Both the position numbers and the translations under genes were made by a program. Of a stretch of 64,000 bases of DNA, positions 1-9,113 are shown piece by piece. Below the pieces are notes generated by a model. It was given only the letters and a program-made list of their open reading frames with translations. It made no database searches and was not told the origin of the DNA. Position 1 is the stretch's first letter. The number at the start of each line of letters is the position of its first letter. The stretch covers positions 124,001-188,000 of the forward strand of contig JAGQSC010000017.1 of the NCBI GenBank assembly GCA_020439745.1, in the 5' to 3' direction. Origin of the DNA: Acidobacteriota bacterium (GTDB taxonomy: Bacteria; Acidobacteriota; Holophagae; Acanthopleuribacterales; Acanthopleuribacteraceae).

Positions 1-2
1 TG

Positions 3-137
3 AAGGCGTTCACCAAGGCTGGACTGGTGTCGTTACTCGGCCCTGATCACTTCAAGGAAGATATCGACGAGGCACTCGCGTTCTCAAAAGTGCTCGTCCA
101 GCACATCGAAGACGGTCAAAAGCGACCGCTGCGATAG
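3..137 (+). CDS. C-terminal fragment of SulP-family anion transporter (STAS domain)
   Basis: An open frame enters from the left edge and stops at TAG 135-137, giving 44 residues. The pattern 'F..AGL..LLG.DHFKEDIDEAL' is typical of the last helices of the cytoplasmic STAS domain that closes SulP sulfate/bicarbonate transporters. The membrane part would lie outside the window, so substrate cannot be judged. Its 3' end overlaps the 3' end of the convergent pirin gene by 22 bp. Family assignment rests on a short stretch and is moderate. Confidence 0.55.
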   Translation, partial: KAFTKAGLVSLLGPDHFKEDIDEALAFSKVLVQHIEDGQKRPLR

Positions 138-946
138 TCATCGAACGCCTGTTTGAGTTCGGCCTCGGTGTTCATCACAAAGGGGCCGTAACGGGCAATG
201 GGTTCGTCGATCGGTTTTCCGGCTACAAGTAGTGCGCCCGCCTTTCCGTGGCTTGTCAAAACCACGCGATCCCCGTCACCTAGCTGAGCCAACTGCGTGG
301 GTTGCAGGGATGTCCCGTCAATGCTGAACGTACCTTCGTAGACCACCAGAAATGCTTGATGCGATTGGGGCACATCAATCTGAACGTCAGTGGAATCAGA
401 TGCGATCAGGTCGACAAACAAGGGCTGGGTGGCGGGTTGATGGATCGGTCCGTTGGTCTGGCCCAGCTTGCCAGCTACCAGTCGTGCAGTGAGGCGCTCG
501 TTTAGCACAACGTCTGGGATATCTGCAGGTCCCATTTCCTGGTATTGGGGTGCTGTCATCTTAAGCGCTGCAGGCAGGTTCACCCATAATTGAAAACCCC
601 ACATGAGTCCGTCTAACTGTTCCGGCATTTCGGAATGAATGATGCCGCGGCCGGCCGTCATCCATTGTGCCGAACCCGGTTCCATCAGACCCTCATTGCC
701 CAAATGGTCCTTGTGCCTCATCCGACCTGCTTTCATGTAGGTAACAGTCTCGAAACCGCGATGAGGGTGGTTGGGAAATCCGGCAATGTAATCCTGGGCA
801 TTATCGGAACGAAACACGTCCAGCATGAGGAACGGATCGAGTAAGGGCAACTGGCGCGTGCCAATCATCCTGGTCAGTTGGACACCTGCTCCATCTTGAG
901 TGGGTGTACCATGAAAAATGTGGACAATCTTGCGAACTCGGGACAT
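116..946 (-). CDS. Pirin family protein
   Basis: A 276-residue bicupin protein. The N-terminal cupin shows the pirin signature 'FPNHPHRGFETVTY' followed by 'MTAGRGIIHSEMPE'; His and Glu residues in these motifs bind one metal in known pirins. The length fits pirins that act as quercetin 2,3-dioxygenases or redox-sensing regulators; the sequence does not say which applies. ATG 946 is preceded by a strong AAGGAGG-type ribosome site. It is transcribed divergently from the pyrimidine operon and may simply be a neighbour. Its end overlaps the upstream SulP gene end. Confidence 0.9.
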   Translation of the reverse strand: MSRVRKIVHIFHGTPTQDGAGVQLTRMIGTRQLPLLDPFLMLDVFRSDNAQDYIAGFPNHPHRGFETVTYMKAGRMRHKDHLGNEGLMEPGSAQWMTAGRGIIHSEMPEQLDGLMWGFQLWVNLPAALKMTAPQYQEMGPADIPDVVLNERLTARLVAGKLGQTNGPIHQPATQPLFVDLIASDSTDVQIDVPQSHQAFLVVYEGTFSIDGTSLQPTQLAQLGDGDRVVLTSHGKAGALLVAGKPIDEPIARYGPFVMNTEAELKQAFDDYRSGRF

Positions 947-1004
947 GTCGCCTCCTTGTCATGCTAACGCTTATTTTCCTCAATTCGTTTCAAATGCCGC
1001 TCAG

Positions 1005-1033
1005 TGGATTGCAAATGGATTGCGGACTATAAT
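1005..1033 (+). promoter_or_regulatory. Candidate sigma70-type promoter of the pyrimidine catabolic operon
   Basis: A perfect TATAAT lies at 1028-1033. The best -35 candidate, TGGATT at 1005-1010 with a 17-bp spacer, matches only three positions. The site lies in the pirin-mmsA divergent gap and would give a leader of about 50 nt before mmsA. No clear operator palindrome was seen. Confidence 0.4.
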
Positions 1034-1090
1034 CAAAGTTCTCTTTTCGAGTTTTTACAACGAGGGCTGGCGAATGGCCAGGAGGTACCC

Positions 1091-2542
1091 ATGACCGTAC
1101 TAAGTAATTGGATTGGCGGCAGTTTCATGTCGGCAGGTAACGTGGAGAAACTGGATGTGTATTGTCCTTTGGATGGACAAGTGATCGCTCAAGTGCCCTT
1201 GTGCCACGAAACTCATGTCGATCAGGCTGTTCAGGCGGCACGCGCAGCTTTTCCCGCCTGGTCGGCCTTGCCCATCAAAGAGCGCGCCCAAGTCTTTTAC
1301 GCTTATCGCAATTTGCTCATGGAGCACGAAGAAGAACTGGCTGATCTGGTCCGCCAGGAAAATGGCAAGACCCTGGACGAGGCGCGAGCGGAGGTCAAGA
1401 AGTCCATTGAGGTCACCGAGTTTGCCTGCGCTTTGCCGCAACTTGCTGCAGGTGAGGTGATGGAGGTCAGTCGCGGTGTGGAATGTCGCACCGATCATCT
1501 GCCTTTGGGTGTGGTGGCCTGTATCACGCCATTCAATTTCCCCAACATGGTGCCCAATTGGACCATTCCCAACGCACTTTGCCTTGGCAACACCATGGTA
1601 CTCAAACCTTCGGAGTTGGTGCCTCTAAGCGCATTGCGTTTGGCAGATTTGCTACATCAGGCTGGGCTCCCAGACGGTGTGTTTAATGTGGTTCATGGCG
1701 GCAGAGCCGTGGTGGAATCCATTTGTGATCATCCGGGTATTGATGCGGTGACCTTTGTGGGCTCCACGAAGGTGGCTAAGCTTGTATATGCGCGAGCGAC
1801 CAGCCATCTGAAACGGGCATTGGCCTTGGGCGGCGCCAAGAACCATCTGATTGTTTTGCCCGATGCGCACCCAGAAATGACTGCGACCAACGTGGCGGCC
1901 TCCATGTCAGGATGTGCTGGCCAGCGATGCATGGCCGCATCGGCCATGGTGGGGGTAGGTGACGTGGAACACATCGTAGATGGAGTGGTTCAAGAAGCTC
2001 GGAAAGTGGTGCCGGGCATGAATTTGGGCGCTGTGATTTCGGCCGAAGCCAAAGCCCGTATTGAGCGCTACATCAACGAGGCTGAGGAGCAGGGCGCAGT
2101 GATCAAGTTAGATGGACGAAACGCACACGTCCCGGGATTCGATGGCGGTTACTACGTGGGACCCACCGTCATTGATCACGTGAAACCCGACATGGCCGTG
2201 GCGCGCGAGGAAATCTTCGGACCAGTACTGTCCATCATTCGCGCGGACAACGTAGATGAGGCCATCAAAATTGAAAATGCCAATCCCTATGGCAATGCTG
2301 CGGCTGTGTTCACTCAGTCAGGCGGCATGGCCGATTACGTTCGCGAACGGGCCAGCGCCGGTATGTTCGGTGTGAATATTGGCGTGCCTGTACCTCGTGA
2401 ACCGTTCTCATTTGGCGGTTGGAACGAATCCAAGTTTGGGGTTGGCGATATTACCGGCAAGAGTTCGATCGAATTCTTCACCAAACTCAAGAAAACCACG
2501 CGCAAGTGGAATCCCGAAGCGCGCACCAATTGGATGAGCTGA
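1091..2542 (+). CDS. mmsA: CoA-acylating methylmalonate/malonate-semialdehyde dehydrogenase
   Basis: Encodes 483 residues of the aldehyde dehydrogenase superfamily. The catalytic Cys is in 'GQRCMA' (about residue 280). The 'LGGAKNH' motif, which lacks the usual general-base Glu, separates the CoA-dependent MMSDH branch from ordinary aldehyde dehydrogenases. It should oxidise malonate semialdehyde (from uracil) to acetyl-CoA and methylmalonate semialdehyde (from thymine) to propionyl-CoA with NAD+ and release of CO2. The frame is open upstream to 1004, but ATG 1091 has AGGAGG at 1080-1085 and gives the normal family length. First gene of the operon; its TGA overlaps the permease ATG (ATGA). 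Confidence 0.93.
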   Translation: MTVLSNWIGGSFMSAGNVEKLDVYCPLDGQVIAQVPLCHETHVDQAVQAARAAFPAWSALPIKERAQVFYAYRNLLMEHEEELADLVRQENGKTLDEARAEVKKSIEVTEFACALPQLAAGEVMEVSRGVECRTDHLPLGVVACITPFNFPNMVPNWTIPNALCLGNTMVLKPSELVPLSALRLADLLHQAGLPDGVFNVVHGGRAVVESICDHPGIDAVTFVGSTKVAKLVYARATSHLKRALALGGAKNHLIVLPDAHPEMTATNVAASMSGCAGQRCMAASAMVGVGDVEHIVDGVVQEARKVVPGMNLGAVISAEAKARIERYINEAEEQGAVIKLDGRNAHVPGFDGGYYVGPTVIDHVKPDMAVAREEIFGPVLSIIRADNVDEAIKIENANPYGNAAAVFTQSGGMADYVRERASAGMFGVNIGVPVPREPFSFGGWNESKFGVGDITGKSSIEFFTKLKKTTRKWNPEARTNWMS

Positions 2543-4212
2543 TGACCGATTTTCGTGATTCGCCGCTGTATAGCCCTGATTTGGCGCCCACCCCAGAGGA
2601 GGAGCGCACCTGGAACACCTGGAGTATGGCCGCGATTTGGGTGGGCATGGCTGTGTGCATTCCCACCTACATTCTGGCGTCCTACATGATCAAGAGTGGA
2701 CTGGGTTGGGTCGAATCTTTGGTGATCATCTTCTTGGCCAATGTCATCGTGACGCTGCCCATGGTGTTCAATGGTCATGCCGGCGTGAAGTACGGCATTC
2801 CTTTTCCGGTGATGGCTCGAGCGCCGTTTGGCGTGTTGGGTGTCCATTTTCCATCCATCGTTCGCGGGATTGTGGCTTGCGGTTGGTTTGGAATTCAGAC
2901 TTGGATAGGCGGGCTTGCTATCTACGCCATCGGCTGTGTGTTGGTGGGGCAATCCATGTCGCCTGACCTGACCGTTGGCAAGTTCATCGGTTTTGGAGTT
3001 TTCTGGCTGATCAACATCTATTTTGTCTGGAAAGGCACCGAAAGCATCAAATGGCTGGAGAGCTATGCGGCCCCGATTCTGATCCTGATCGGGTTGGGGC
3101 TTATTGGGTGGGGCGCATCTCAAGCGGGCGGATTTGGTGTGGTTCTAGACCAAGGTAAACAAATGCAGGGTGCCACCGCGCGCTTGGATGAATCCTCGCA
3201 GTCATTGGTGCTGCGTCCAGTGGTGGATCTGGAAGGTCATCCGAAAGCGATGTCCTTCTCCGTCAACGGCCGCTCAAACACCTATCCCATCCATCAATCA
3301 CCGCAATCGGTGCCGCTGTCTTCGATCACAGAATTGGGTTCGGGAACCATCGATTCATTGTCCGTACAGTTCCACGGGGCACAGGGGACCTCGTCATCTG
3401 TGACGGCTCAATGGCAATCGGGAGAAGCCCAACGTCCGTCGTTCTGGACCTACCTGTTGTGGCTGAATGCCATGGTGGGGTTCTGGGCCACCATGGCGAT
3501 TTCCATCTCCGATATTACGCGCTTTGTGCGCACCCAACGCGAACAGATTGCCGGGCAATTGATTGGATTACCAGGAACCATGGTGCTCTATTCGTTTGTA
3601 GGTGTTTTTGTGACTTCTGCGGCTCTGGTTCTCTTTCCTGACGTATTAATCGCGGAAGACGCACCCTGGGATCCGGTCACCTTATTGGGCAAGTTTGAAC
3701 ACCCGATGGTCGTGTTGTTCGCTCAGTTTTTCATGTTGATTGCCACACTATCAACCAACATTGCCGCCAATGTGATTGCACCAGCCAACGCGTTTTCAAA
3801 CGCTTTTCCGCGCAAGATCACGTTTTTTGGTGGTGGCTTGATTACAGGCATCATCGGCATCGTGATCGCACCCTGGTGGCTGTTGGATCGCATCAGCGGA
3901 CTGTTGATCTTCGTAAGCGGCTTCCTGGGTCCGGTTCTGGGGATCTTAATCGCCGACTACTTTCTCATTCGCAACAAACAGCTTGATGTGGCTGGTTTGT
4001 TTCAGGTTCAAGGGCCTTACCGGTACCACAAGGGCGTGAATCCCGTTGGATTGATTGCGTTGCTGATTGGTGTGGCTACGGCCATGACGGGTTTGTGGGT
4101 GAAGTCACTCGACTGGCTGTATACCCTTTCCTGGTTTACGGGGTTCACGGCGGCCTTTGTGGCCTATTGGGTCGGCATGCGTTGGCTGAACCCTCAATCC
4201 AAAGGAGGATAG
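2542..4212 (+). CDS. NCS1-family pyrimidine/hydantoin permease with inserted soluble domain
   Basis: A 556-residue inner-membrane nucleobase:cation symporter of the NCS1 (Mhp1/uracil permease) family, probably importing uracil/thymine or dihydropyrimidines. Trp115 and Gln119 in 'GWFGIQTW' match the W-x3-Q pair of Mhp1 TM3. Trp315 in 'GFWATMA' matches the TM6 substrate tryptophan, and 'TNIAANVIAP' fits TM8. Residues about 194-298, between TM5 and TM6, form a hydrophilic, Ser/Thr/Val-rich stretch of about 105 residues, where NCS1 proteins usually have some 30. The loop should face outward. ATG 2542 overlaps the mmsA stop; an upstream open frame to 2419 lies inside mmsA and is rejected. Confidence 0.88.
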   Translation: MTDFRDSPLYSPDLAPTPEEERTWNTWSMAAIWVGMAVCIPTYILASYMIKSGLGWVESLVIIFLANVIVTLPMVFNGHAGVKYGIPFPVMARAPFGVLGVHFPSIVRGIVACGWFGIQTWIGGLAIYAIGCVLVGQSMSPDLTVGKFIGFGVFWLINIYFVWKGTESIKWLESYAAPILILIGLGLIGWGASQAGGFGVVLDQGKQMQGATARLDESSQSLVLRPVVDLEGHPKAMSFSVNGRSNTYPIHQSPQSVPLSSITELGSGTIDSLSVQFHGAQGTSSSVTAQWQSGEAQRPSFWTYLLWLNAMVGFWATMAISISDITRFVRTQREQIAGQLIGLPGTMVLYSFVGVFVTSAALVLFPDVLIAEDAPWDPVTLLGKFEHPMVVLFAQFFMLIATLSTNIAANVIAPANAFSNAFPRKITFFGGGLITGIIGIVIAPWWLLDRISGLLIFVSGFLGPVLGILIADYFLIRNKQLDVAGLFQVQGPYRYHKGVNPVGLIALLIGVATAMTGLWVKSLDWLYTLSWFTGFTAAFVAYWVGMRWLNPQSKGG

Positions 4213-4214
4213 AT

Positions 4215-5609
4215 ATGTCGTTGTTGATCAAAAATGCGCGGGTCATAACCGCCGTGGATGACTACCACGCCGATGTTTACTGTGAGCGCGATCGTATCAC
4301 TGCGATTGGTCAAGACCTCAAGATGGAGGCTGACCAAGTGATTGATGCCAAAGGCATGTACCTGTTTCCCGGAGGGATTGATCCCCACACCCACTTGGAC
4401 ATGCCGTTTGGGGGGACTGTTTCGGCGGATGACTTTGAGACAGGTACTCGCGCGGCGGCCTTTGGCGGTACCACCACCTTGATCGATTTCGCCATTCAAA
4501 CCAAGGGTCAGAGCACTTTGGCCGCTTTGGAGACGTGGCACGCCAAAGCCGACGGAAAGACGGCCATCGATTACGGGTTTCACATGATCGTCACCGATAT
4601 GGAGGATCAACGCCTCCATGAAATGCGACAGCTGGCCGATGCAGGCGTCACGTCCTACAAGATGTTCATGGCCTATCCTGGAGTGTTGTATGTGGACGAC
4701 GGGACTATTTTTAGAGCCATGCGCAAGGCCGGTGAAGATGGAACGGTGGTGTGCATGCATGCCGAAAATGGAATTGTGATTGATGAAATCGTGAAACGTG
4801 CGCTGGCCGAAGGTAAGACCGCCCCCAAATATCATGCGCTCACCCGACCCACACGCATGGAGGCCGAAGGGGTCCACCGCGCCATCGCTATTGCCGAGAC
4901 GGCTAACGTACCTGTTTACATCGTGCACCTATCCTGCTCCGATGCCCTAGAGCAGGTCACCACAGCCAGGAATCGCGGCGTGCACGCGTTTGCCGAAACA
5001 TGTCCCCAATATTTGTTTTTGGATTATACCTATTACGAAAAAGAGGGTTTTGAGGGCGCCAAATATGTGATGACGCCCGCCCTGCGCGACAAGTGGAATC
5101 AGGACAAACTGTGGCGTGGTTTGCAGTTTGGTGACCTGTGCTCCATTTCCACGGATCATTGTCCCTTTTGCTTCAAGGACCAGAAGGTGCTGGGAATCGA
5201 TAGTTTCGCCAAGATCCCAAATGGCGCGCCCGGTGTGGAGAATCGCATGGCGCTTGTGTACAACGGCGGTGTGGTTCAAGGGCGAATCAGCCTGAACAAA
5301 TATGTGCAGCTCACATCCACCGCGGCGGCCAAGATGTTTGGGCTCTTTCCCAAGAAAGGGACGATTGCCGTGGGCAGCGATGCAGATTTGGTGGTCTTCG
5401 ACCCGAATCGCACGGAAACCATTTCTGTGGATAACCCATGCACGCACCATATGAATGTCGATTACAACACCTACGAAGGATTTCAGGTTCAGGGATTTCC
5501 CCAAGTTGTGATTTCAAAAGGGAAAATCATCGTAAAAGACAATACTTATTTGGGTAATAAAGGGGACGGCTCCTTTGTGAAGCGCGGTCTCTACAACGGA
5601 TTGCCGTAA
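4215..5609 (+). CDS. hydA: Dihydropyrimidinase (D-hydantoinase)
   Basis: A 464-residue cyclic amidohydrolase that opens dihydrouracil/dihydrothymine to N-carbamoyl-beta-alanine/N-carbamoyl-beta-aminoisobutyrate. Metal ligands are visible: H58 and H60 in 'DPHTHLDMP', the carboxylated lysine K149 in 'TSYKMFMAYPG', His in 'YIVHLSCSD', and 'STDHCPF' carrying the late Asp/His. The length equals characterised dihydropyrimidinases. ATG 4215 is 6 bp after AAAGGAGG (4201-4208); the open frame begins at 4095 inside the permease gene and is not used. It follows the permease by 2 bp and precedes the beta-ureidopropionase, the next enzyme of the pathway. Confidence 0.94.
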   Translation: MSLLIKNARVITAVDDYHADVYCERDRITAIGQDLKMEADQVIDAKGMYLFPGGIDPHTHLDMPFGGTVSADDFETGTRAAAFGGTTTLIDFAIQTKGQSTLAALETWHAKADGKTAIDYGFHMIVTDMEDQRLHEMRQLADAGVTSYKMFMAYPGVLYVDDGTIFRAMRKAGEDGTVVCMHAENGIVIDEIVKRALAEGKTAPKYHALTRPTRMEAEGVHRAIAIAETANVPVYIVHLSCSDALEQVTTARNRGVHAFAETCPQYLFLDYTYYEKEGFEGAKYVMTPALRDKWNQDKLWRGLQFGDLCSISTDHCPFCFKDQKVLGIDSFAKIPNGAPGVENRMALVYNGGVVQGRISLNKYVQLTSTAAAKMFGLFPKKGTIAVGSDADLVVFDPNRTETISVDNPCTHHMNVDYNTYEGFQVQGFPQVVISKGKIIVKDNTYLGNKGDGSFVKRGLYNGLP

Positions 5610-5625
5610 AAGAAGGAGCAGAAGT

Positions 5626-6492
5626 ATGCCACGAATGATCAAATCTGGATTGATTCAAACCAGTCTCGCCATGACCGAAGGTGAGGGGAGCATCGAAGCC
5701 ATCAAGCAGGCCATGCTCGACAAGCATTTACCCATGATTGAGGACGCCGGGAAACAAGGGGTCCAAATCCTGTGTCTACAGGAGATCTTCAACACGCCTT
5801 ATTTCTGCCCGGGCCAAGACTCAGCCTGGTATGCATCGGCCGAATCCGTACCTGGCCCGACCACCCAACTCCTAAGTGAAGTGGCGCGCAAATACAACAT
5901 GGTCATCGTCGTACCGATCTACGAAAAAGAGCAAGCAGGTATTCTCTACAACACCGCTGCCGTCATCGATGCCGACGGCACCTATTTGGGTAAGTACCGA
6001 AAGACGCATATCCCACACACCTCGGGCTTTTGGGAAAAGTACTTCTTCCGGCCAGGAAATATGGGTTATCCCGTTTTTCAAACGAAATACGCCAAGGTCG
6101 GTGTGTACATCTGTTATGACCGTCATTTTCCAGAGGGTGCCCGCGCCCTGGGTCTTAACGGTGCGGAAATTGTCTATAACCCGTCGGCAACCGTGGCTGG
6201 ACTTTCCCAGTATCTGTGGAAGCTGGAACAGCCCGCTCATGCCGCTGCCAACGGCTACTTTATGGGCTGCATCAATCGTGTAGGTACCGAAGCGCCTTGG
6301 AACATCGGTCGCTTTTATGGCTCCTCTTATTTTGTGGATCCGAGAGGTCAAATCTTTGCTCAAGCCAGCGAGGACAAAGACGAACTATTGGTCGCGTCCT
6401 TTGACCTGGACATGATTGATGAGGTGCGATCAACTTGGCAGTTCTTCCGCGACCGTCGACCTGATGCCTATAACGATCTGGTGGCACCATGA
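5626..6492 (+). CDS. Beta-ureidopropionase / N-carbamoyl-beta-alanine amidohydrolase (nitrilase superfamily)
   Basis: A 288-residue carbon-nitrogen hydrolase with the complete triad: E53 in 'LQEIF', K126 in 'YRKTHIPH', C163 in 'YICYDRHFPEG'. The 'RKTHIPH' and 'CYDRHFPEGAR' motifs are characteristic of N-carbamoyl-beta-alanine and N-carbamoylputrescine amidases; the operon context decides for the former. It should release CO2, ammonia and beta-alanine (or 3-aminoisobutyrate). An AGGAG-type ribosome site precedes ATG 5626. Its stop overlaps the aminotransferase start (ATGA), suggesting translational coupling. Confidence 0.92.
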   Translation: MPRMIKSGLIQTSLAMTEGEGSIEAIKQAMLDKHLPMIEDAGKQGVQILCLQEIFNTPYFCPGQDSAWYASAESVPGPTTQLLSEVARKYNMVIVVPIYEKEQAGILYNTAAVIDADGTYLGKYRKTHIPHTSGFWEKYFFRPGNMGYPVFQTKYAKVGVYICYDRHFPEGARALGLNGAEIVYNPSATVAGLSQYLWKLEQPAHAAANGYFMGCINRVGTEAPWNIGRFYGSSYFVDPRGQIFAQASEDKDELLVASFDLDMIDEVRSTWQFFRDRRPDAYNDLVAP

Positions 6493-7805
6493 GCACTACT
6501 AAGACAACGACCTCCGCCGAAATTCGCGAGAAACACGGGACGTATCTGTTCCCATCCGTCAAGAACTTCTACAAGGAACCAGTCGTCGTGACCGATGCCA
6601 AAGGGAGCCGGGTCACGGATTTAGATGGCAACACCTATCTCGACTTTTTTGGCGGCATCCTGACGATATCCGTGGGTCATGCCAACGACGAAGTCAACGA
6701 AGCCGTGATTGCGCAAATCCAACGTTTGAATCACATCACCACCTTGTATCCCACCTTACCCATGGTGGAACTGGCGGAACGACTGGCTCATATGACGCCT
6801 GGCCATCTGCAGAAATGTTTTTTCACGGCGTCTGGCACTGAGGCTGATGAGACGGCCGTCATGATTGCACAGACTTACACCGGTAACAGCGAACTGATCG
6901 CCTTAAGACATGGCTATTCCGGCCGGTCGCTTTTATGCCAGAGTCTGACGGCTCACAGTTCCTGGCGGGCCATTCCCACGCAAGTTGCAGCGGTGAAACA
7001 TGCTCCCTCGCCGTATTGCTACCGTTGCCCATTGAAACTGAGTTACCCTTCTTGTGAAGTAGCCTGTGCCAAAGACATTGAGGAACTTATTGTCACCACG
7101 ACCACCGGTAGGGTAGCGGGCATGTTGGCAGAGCCTATTCAAGGTGTGGGTGGCTTCATTACTCCACCCAAAGAGTACTACCAGATCGCAGCCGAAATTG
7201 TGCGCAAATATGGCGGGATCTTCATTTCAGATGAGGTCCAAACAGGGTTTGGCCGTACCGGGACCATGTGGGGCATCGAGCAATATGGCGTGGAGCCGGA
7301 TGTGATGACCATGGCCAAGGGTATAGCCAATGGCTATGCTCTGGGAGCGGTGATCGCTACGCCAGCAGTGGCCGATTCACTGACCAAGAACACCATTTCC
7401 ACCTTTGGCGGCAACCCCGTGAGTACTGCGGCGGCCAATGCCACGATTGGCGTCATTCAGCGTGATGGGTTGGTTGAAAACGCGGCCCGCATGGGTGCCC
7501 GCTTCCGTGAGGGGTTGGATGCGCTTCAAGAACGGTACCCTCGAGTGATTGGCGACGTGCGGGGTATGGGTCTGATGATAGGCGTCGAGTTGGTGGTCGA
7601 TGAATTGGCTGGTGATCGTACGCCCAATGGCAAGGCGGTCGGTGACTTGCTTGAAGCTACCCGTAAGCAGGGGCTCTTGATCGGTCGAGGCGGGCTATAC
7701 GGTAACGTGCTGCGTCTGGCACCACCGTTGAATATTACGGCTGACGAAATTGATGAAGGCTTGGACAAACTAGGCAAGGCTTTTGCCGAAATTGGAGGGA
7801 CCTGA
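6489..7805 (+). CDS. Class III aminotransferase, beta-alanine/3-aminoisobutyrate transaminase
   Basis: A 438-residue PLP fold-type I enzyme. PLP lysine K277 lies in 'TMAKGIANG', and the cofactor Asp in 'FISDEVQTGFGRTG'. The sequence resembles the AGXT2/alanine-glyoxylate branch. The pathway position predicts conversion of beta-alanine and 3-aminoisobutyrate to (methyl)malonate semialdehyde, which MmsA then consumes. A short Cys cluster 'YCYRCPLKLSYPSCEVAC' near residues 176-193 is also present. ATG overlaps the preceding stop by 4 bp; preT starts immediately after the stop. Confidence 0.88.
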   Translation: MSTTKTTTSAEIREKHGTYLFPSVKNFYKEPVVVTDAKGSRVTDLDGNTYLDFFGGILTISVGHANDEVNEAVIAQIQRLNHITTLYPTLPMVELAERLAHMTPGHLQKCFFTASGTEADETAVMIAQTYTGNSELIALRHGYSGRSLLCQSLTAHSSWRAIPTQVAAVKHAPSPYCYRCPLKLSYPSCEVACAKDIEELIVTTTTGRVAGMLAEPIQGVGGFITPPKEYYQIAAEIVRKYGGIFISDEVQTGFGRTGTMWGIEQYGVEPDVMTMAKGIANGYALGAVIATPAVADSLTKNTISTFGGNPVSTAAANATIGVIQRDGLVENAARMGARFREGLDALQERYPRVIGDVRGMGLMIGVELVVDELAGDRTPNGKAVGDLLEATRKQGLLIGRGGLYGNVLRLAPPLNITADEIDEGLDKLGKAFAEIGGT

Positions 7806-9104
7806 ATGGCCTGGAAACTTCCCCACGAACGCCTGGAAAAGAAGTTCGAGGACAAGAAGCCGCTGTATACCAAAGCGGAGGCTTTGGTGGAAGCCCATCG
7901 GTGTCTATTCTGTCACGATGCACCATGCATCAAATCCTGTGCGACCGCTATTGATATCCCCGGTTTCATCAAGCAAATCGCACATGGAAACATGCGCGGT
8001 GCTGCCCACACCATACTCAGTGCCAATATGCTTGGCGCTTCGTGTGCCCAAGTCTGCCCGGTTGAGGTTATGTGTGCGGGTTCTTGTGTGTTGAATGACC
8101 TCAACGAGACCCCGATAGCCATTGGCCGTCTACAGAGATACGCCACGACTGAAGGTCTGAGAGACGAAGTGCAAAGTCAACGAAAGCTGTTTACGCCCAG
8201 GCCGGCGGTGGGCAAAAAGGTGGCACTGATTGGCAGTGGTCCGGCGTCCCTGGCGTGTGCCGGATACCTGGCACTTGCTGGGGTGAAAGCCGTTGTTTTC
8301 GAACGTGACGAGCTGCCCGGTGGGCTCAACACGACCGGCGTCGCGCCATATAAGTTGGTGTCCGACGACGCCTTGCGCGAAGTGGGATGGATTCTGTCAC
8401 ACGGCGTTGAATTGAAATGCGGCGTTGCCTTAGGAAAAGACATAACCGTGGATCAGTTACTGGATGACTACGACGCCGTATTTCTGGGGTTGGGTTTGGG
8501 TCGCGATCGGTCCTTGGGTATTCCTGGTGAAGATGCGGATGGTGTTTGGGGTGCCACCTTTCTGATTCGGGCCATCAAACACCATGCGTCTTTCACCATT
8601 GGTGAGCACGTGAGGCAGATCGCTGTGGTGGGCGCAGGTAACACGGCCATCGACATTGCCCGTGAGCTGGCTGAATTGACGGCCGCGGAAGTGATTATGG
8701 TGTATCGTCGTAGCCGTGGTCACATGAGCGGCTATGCCCACGAGATGAAGCAAGCCACGCAATCAGGCGTCCGCTTTATGGAAAATGCGCGACCGGTGGC
8801 CATCGAGTCTGCGGATGGGCAGGTGACGGGTTTGAGGGTCGCTGTGCCTGAAGGTTCCTATACCGTTCCTTGTCAATGGGTGGTTCAAGCCGTGGGACAG
8901 GAACGGATTGCAGCAACCATGGACCTCGGTGTGGCATTCGACAGTCATGGACGGATTGTGGCCGACGAACACCGTCGCACATCACATCCTCGCGTATATG
9001 CAGGTGGCGACTGTGTCAATGGCGGGCGTGAGGTGGTCAACGCAGCGGCTGATGGGCGCATTGCCGCATATGCGATGTTGGCATCCTGGGGTTTGGATTA
9101 TTAA
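7806..9104 (+). CDS. preT: Dihydropyrimidine dehydrogenase, NAD(P)H/FAD subunit
   Basis: A 432-residue glutamate-synthase-beta-like flavoprotein. The N-terminal 110 residues carry eight or more Cys ('CLFCHDAPCIKSC' and 'CAQVCPVEVMCAGSC') that bind two [4Fe-4S] clusters. The FAD Rossmann motif 'GSGPASLACAGYLA' follows at about 139, the NAD(P) motif 'GAGNTAIDIA' at about 278, and the C-terminal 'YAGGDCVNGG' closes the FAD site. It feeds electrons from NAD(P)H to PreA for uracil/thymine reduction. In mammals PreT and PreA are fused as DPD; here they are adjacent genes separated by 9 bp, as in E. coli. Confidence 0.93.
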   Translation: MAWKLPHERLEKKFEDKKPLYTKAEALVEAHRCLFCHDAPCIKSCATAIDIPGFIKQIAHGNMRGAAHTILSANMLGASCAQVCPVEVMCAGSCVLNDLNETPIAIGRLQRYATTEGLRDEVQSQRKLFTPRPAVGKKVALIGSGPASLACAGYLALAGVKAVVFERDELPGGLNTTGVAPYKLVSDDALREVGWILSHGVELKCGVALGKDITVDQLLDDYDAVFLGLGLGRDRSLGIPGEDADGVWGATFLIRAIKHHASFTIGEHVRQIAVVGAGNTAIDIARELAELTAAEVIMVYRRSRGHMSGYAHEMKQATQSGVRFMENARPVAIESADGQVTGLRVAVPEGSYTVPCQWVVQAVGQERIAATMDLGVAFDSHGRIVADEHRRTSHPRVYAGGDCVNGGREVVNAAADGRIAAYAMLASWGLDY

Positions 9105-9113
9105 GGAGAAGAA

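Noticed and set aside
7021-7074. Cys cluster in the class III aminotransferase as a possible metal site
   Set aside because: Short Cys-rich stretches occur in related AGXT2-like enzymes; no further ligand pattern supports a metal centre.
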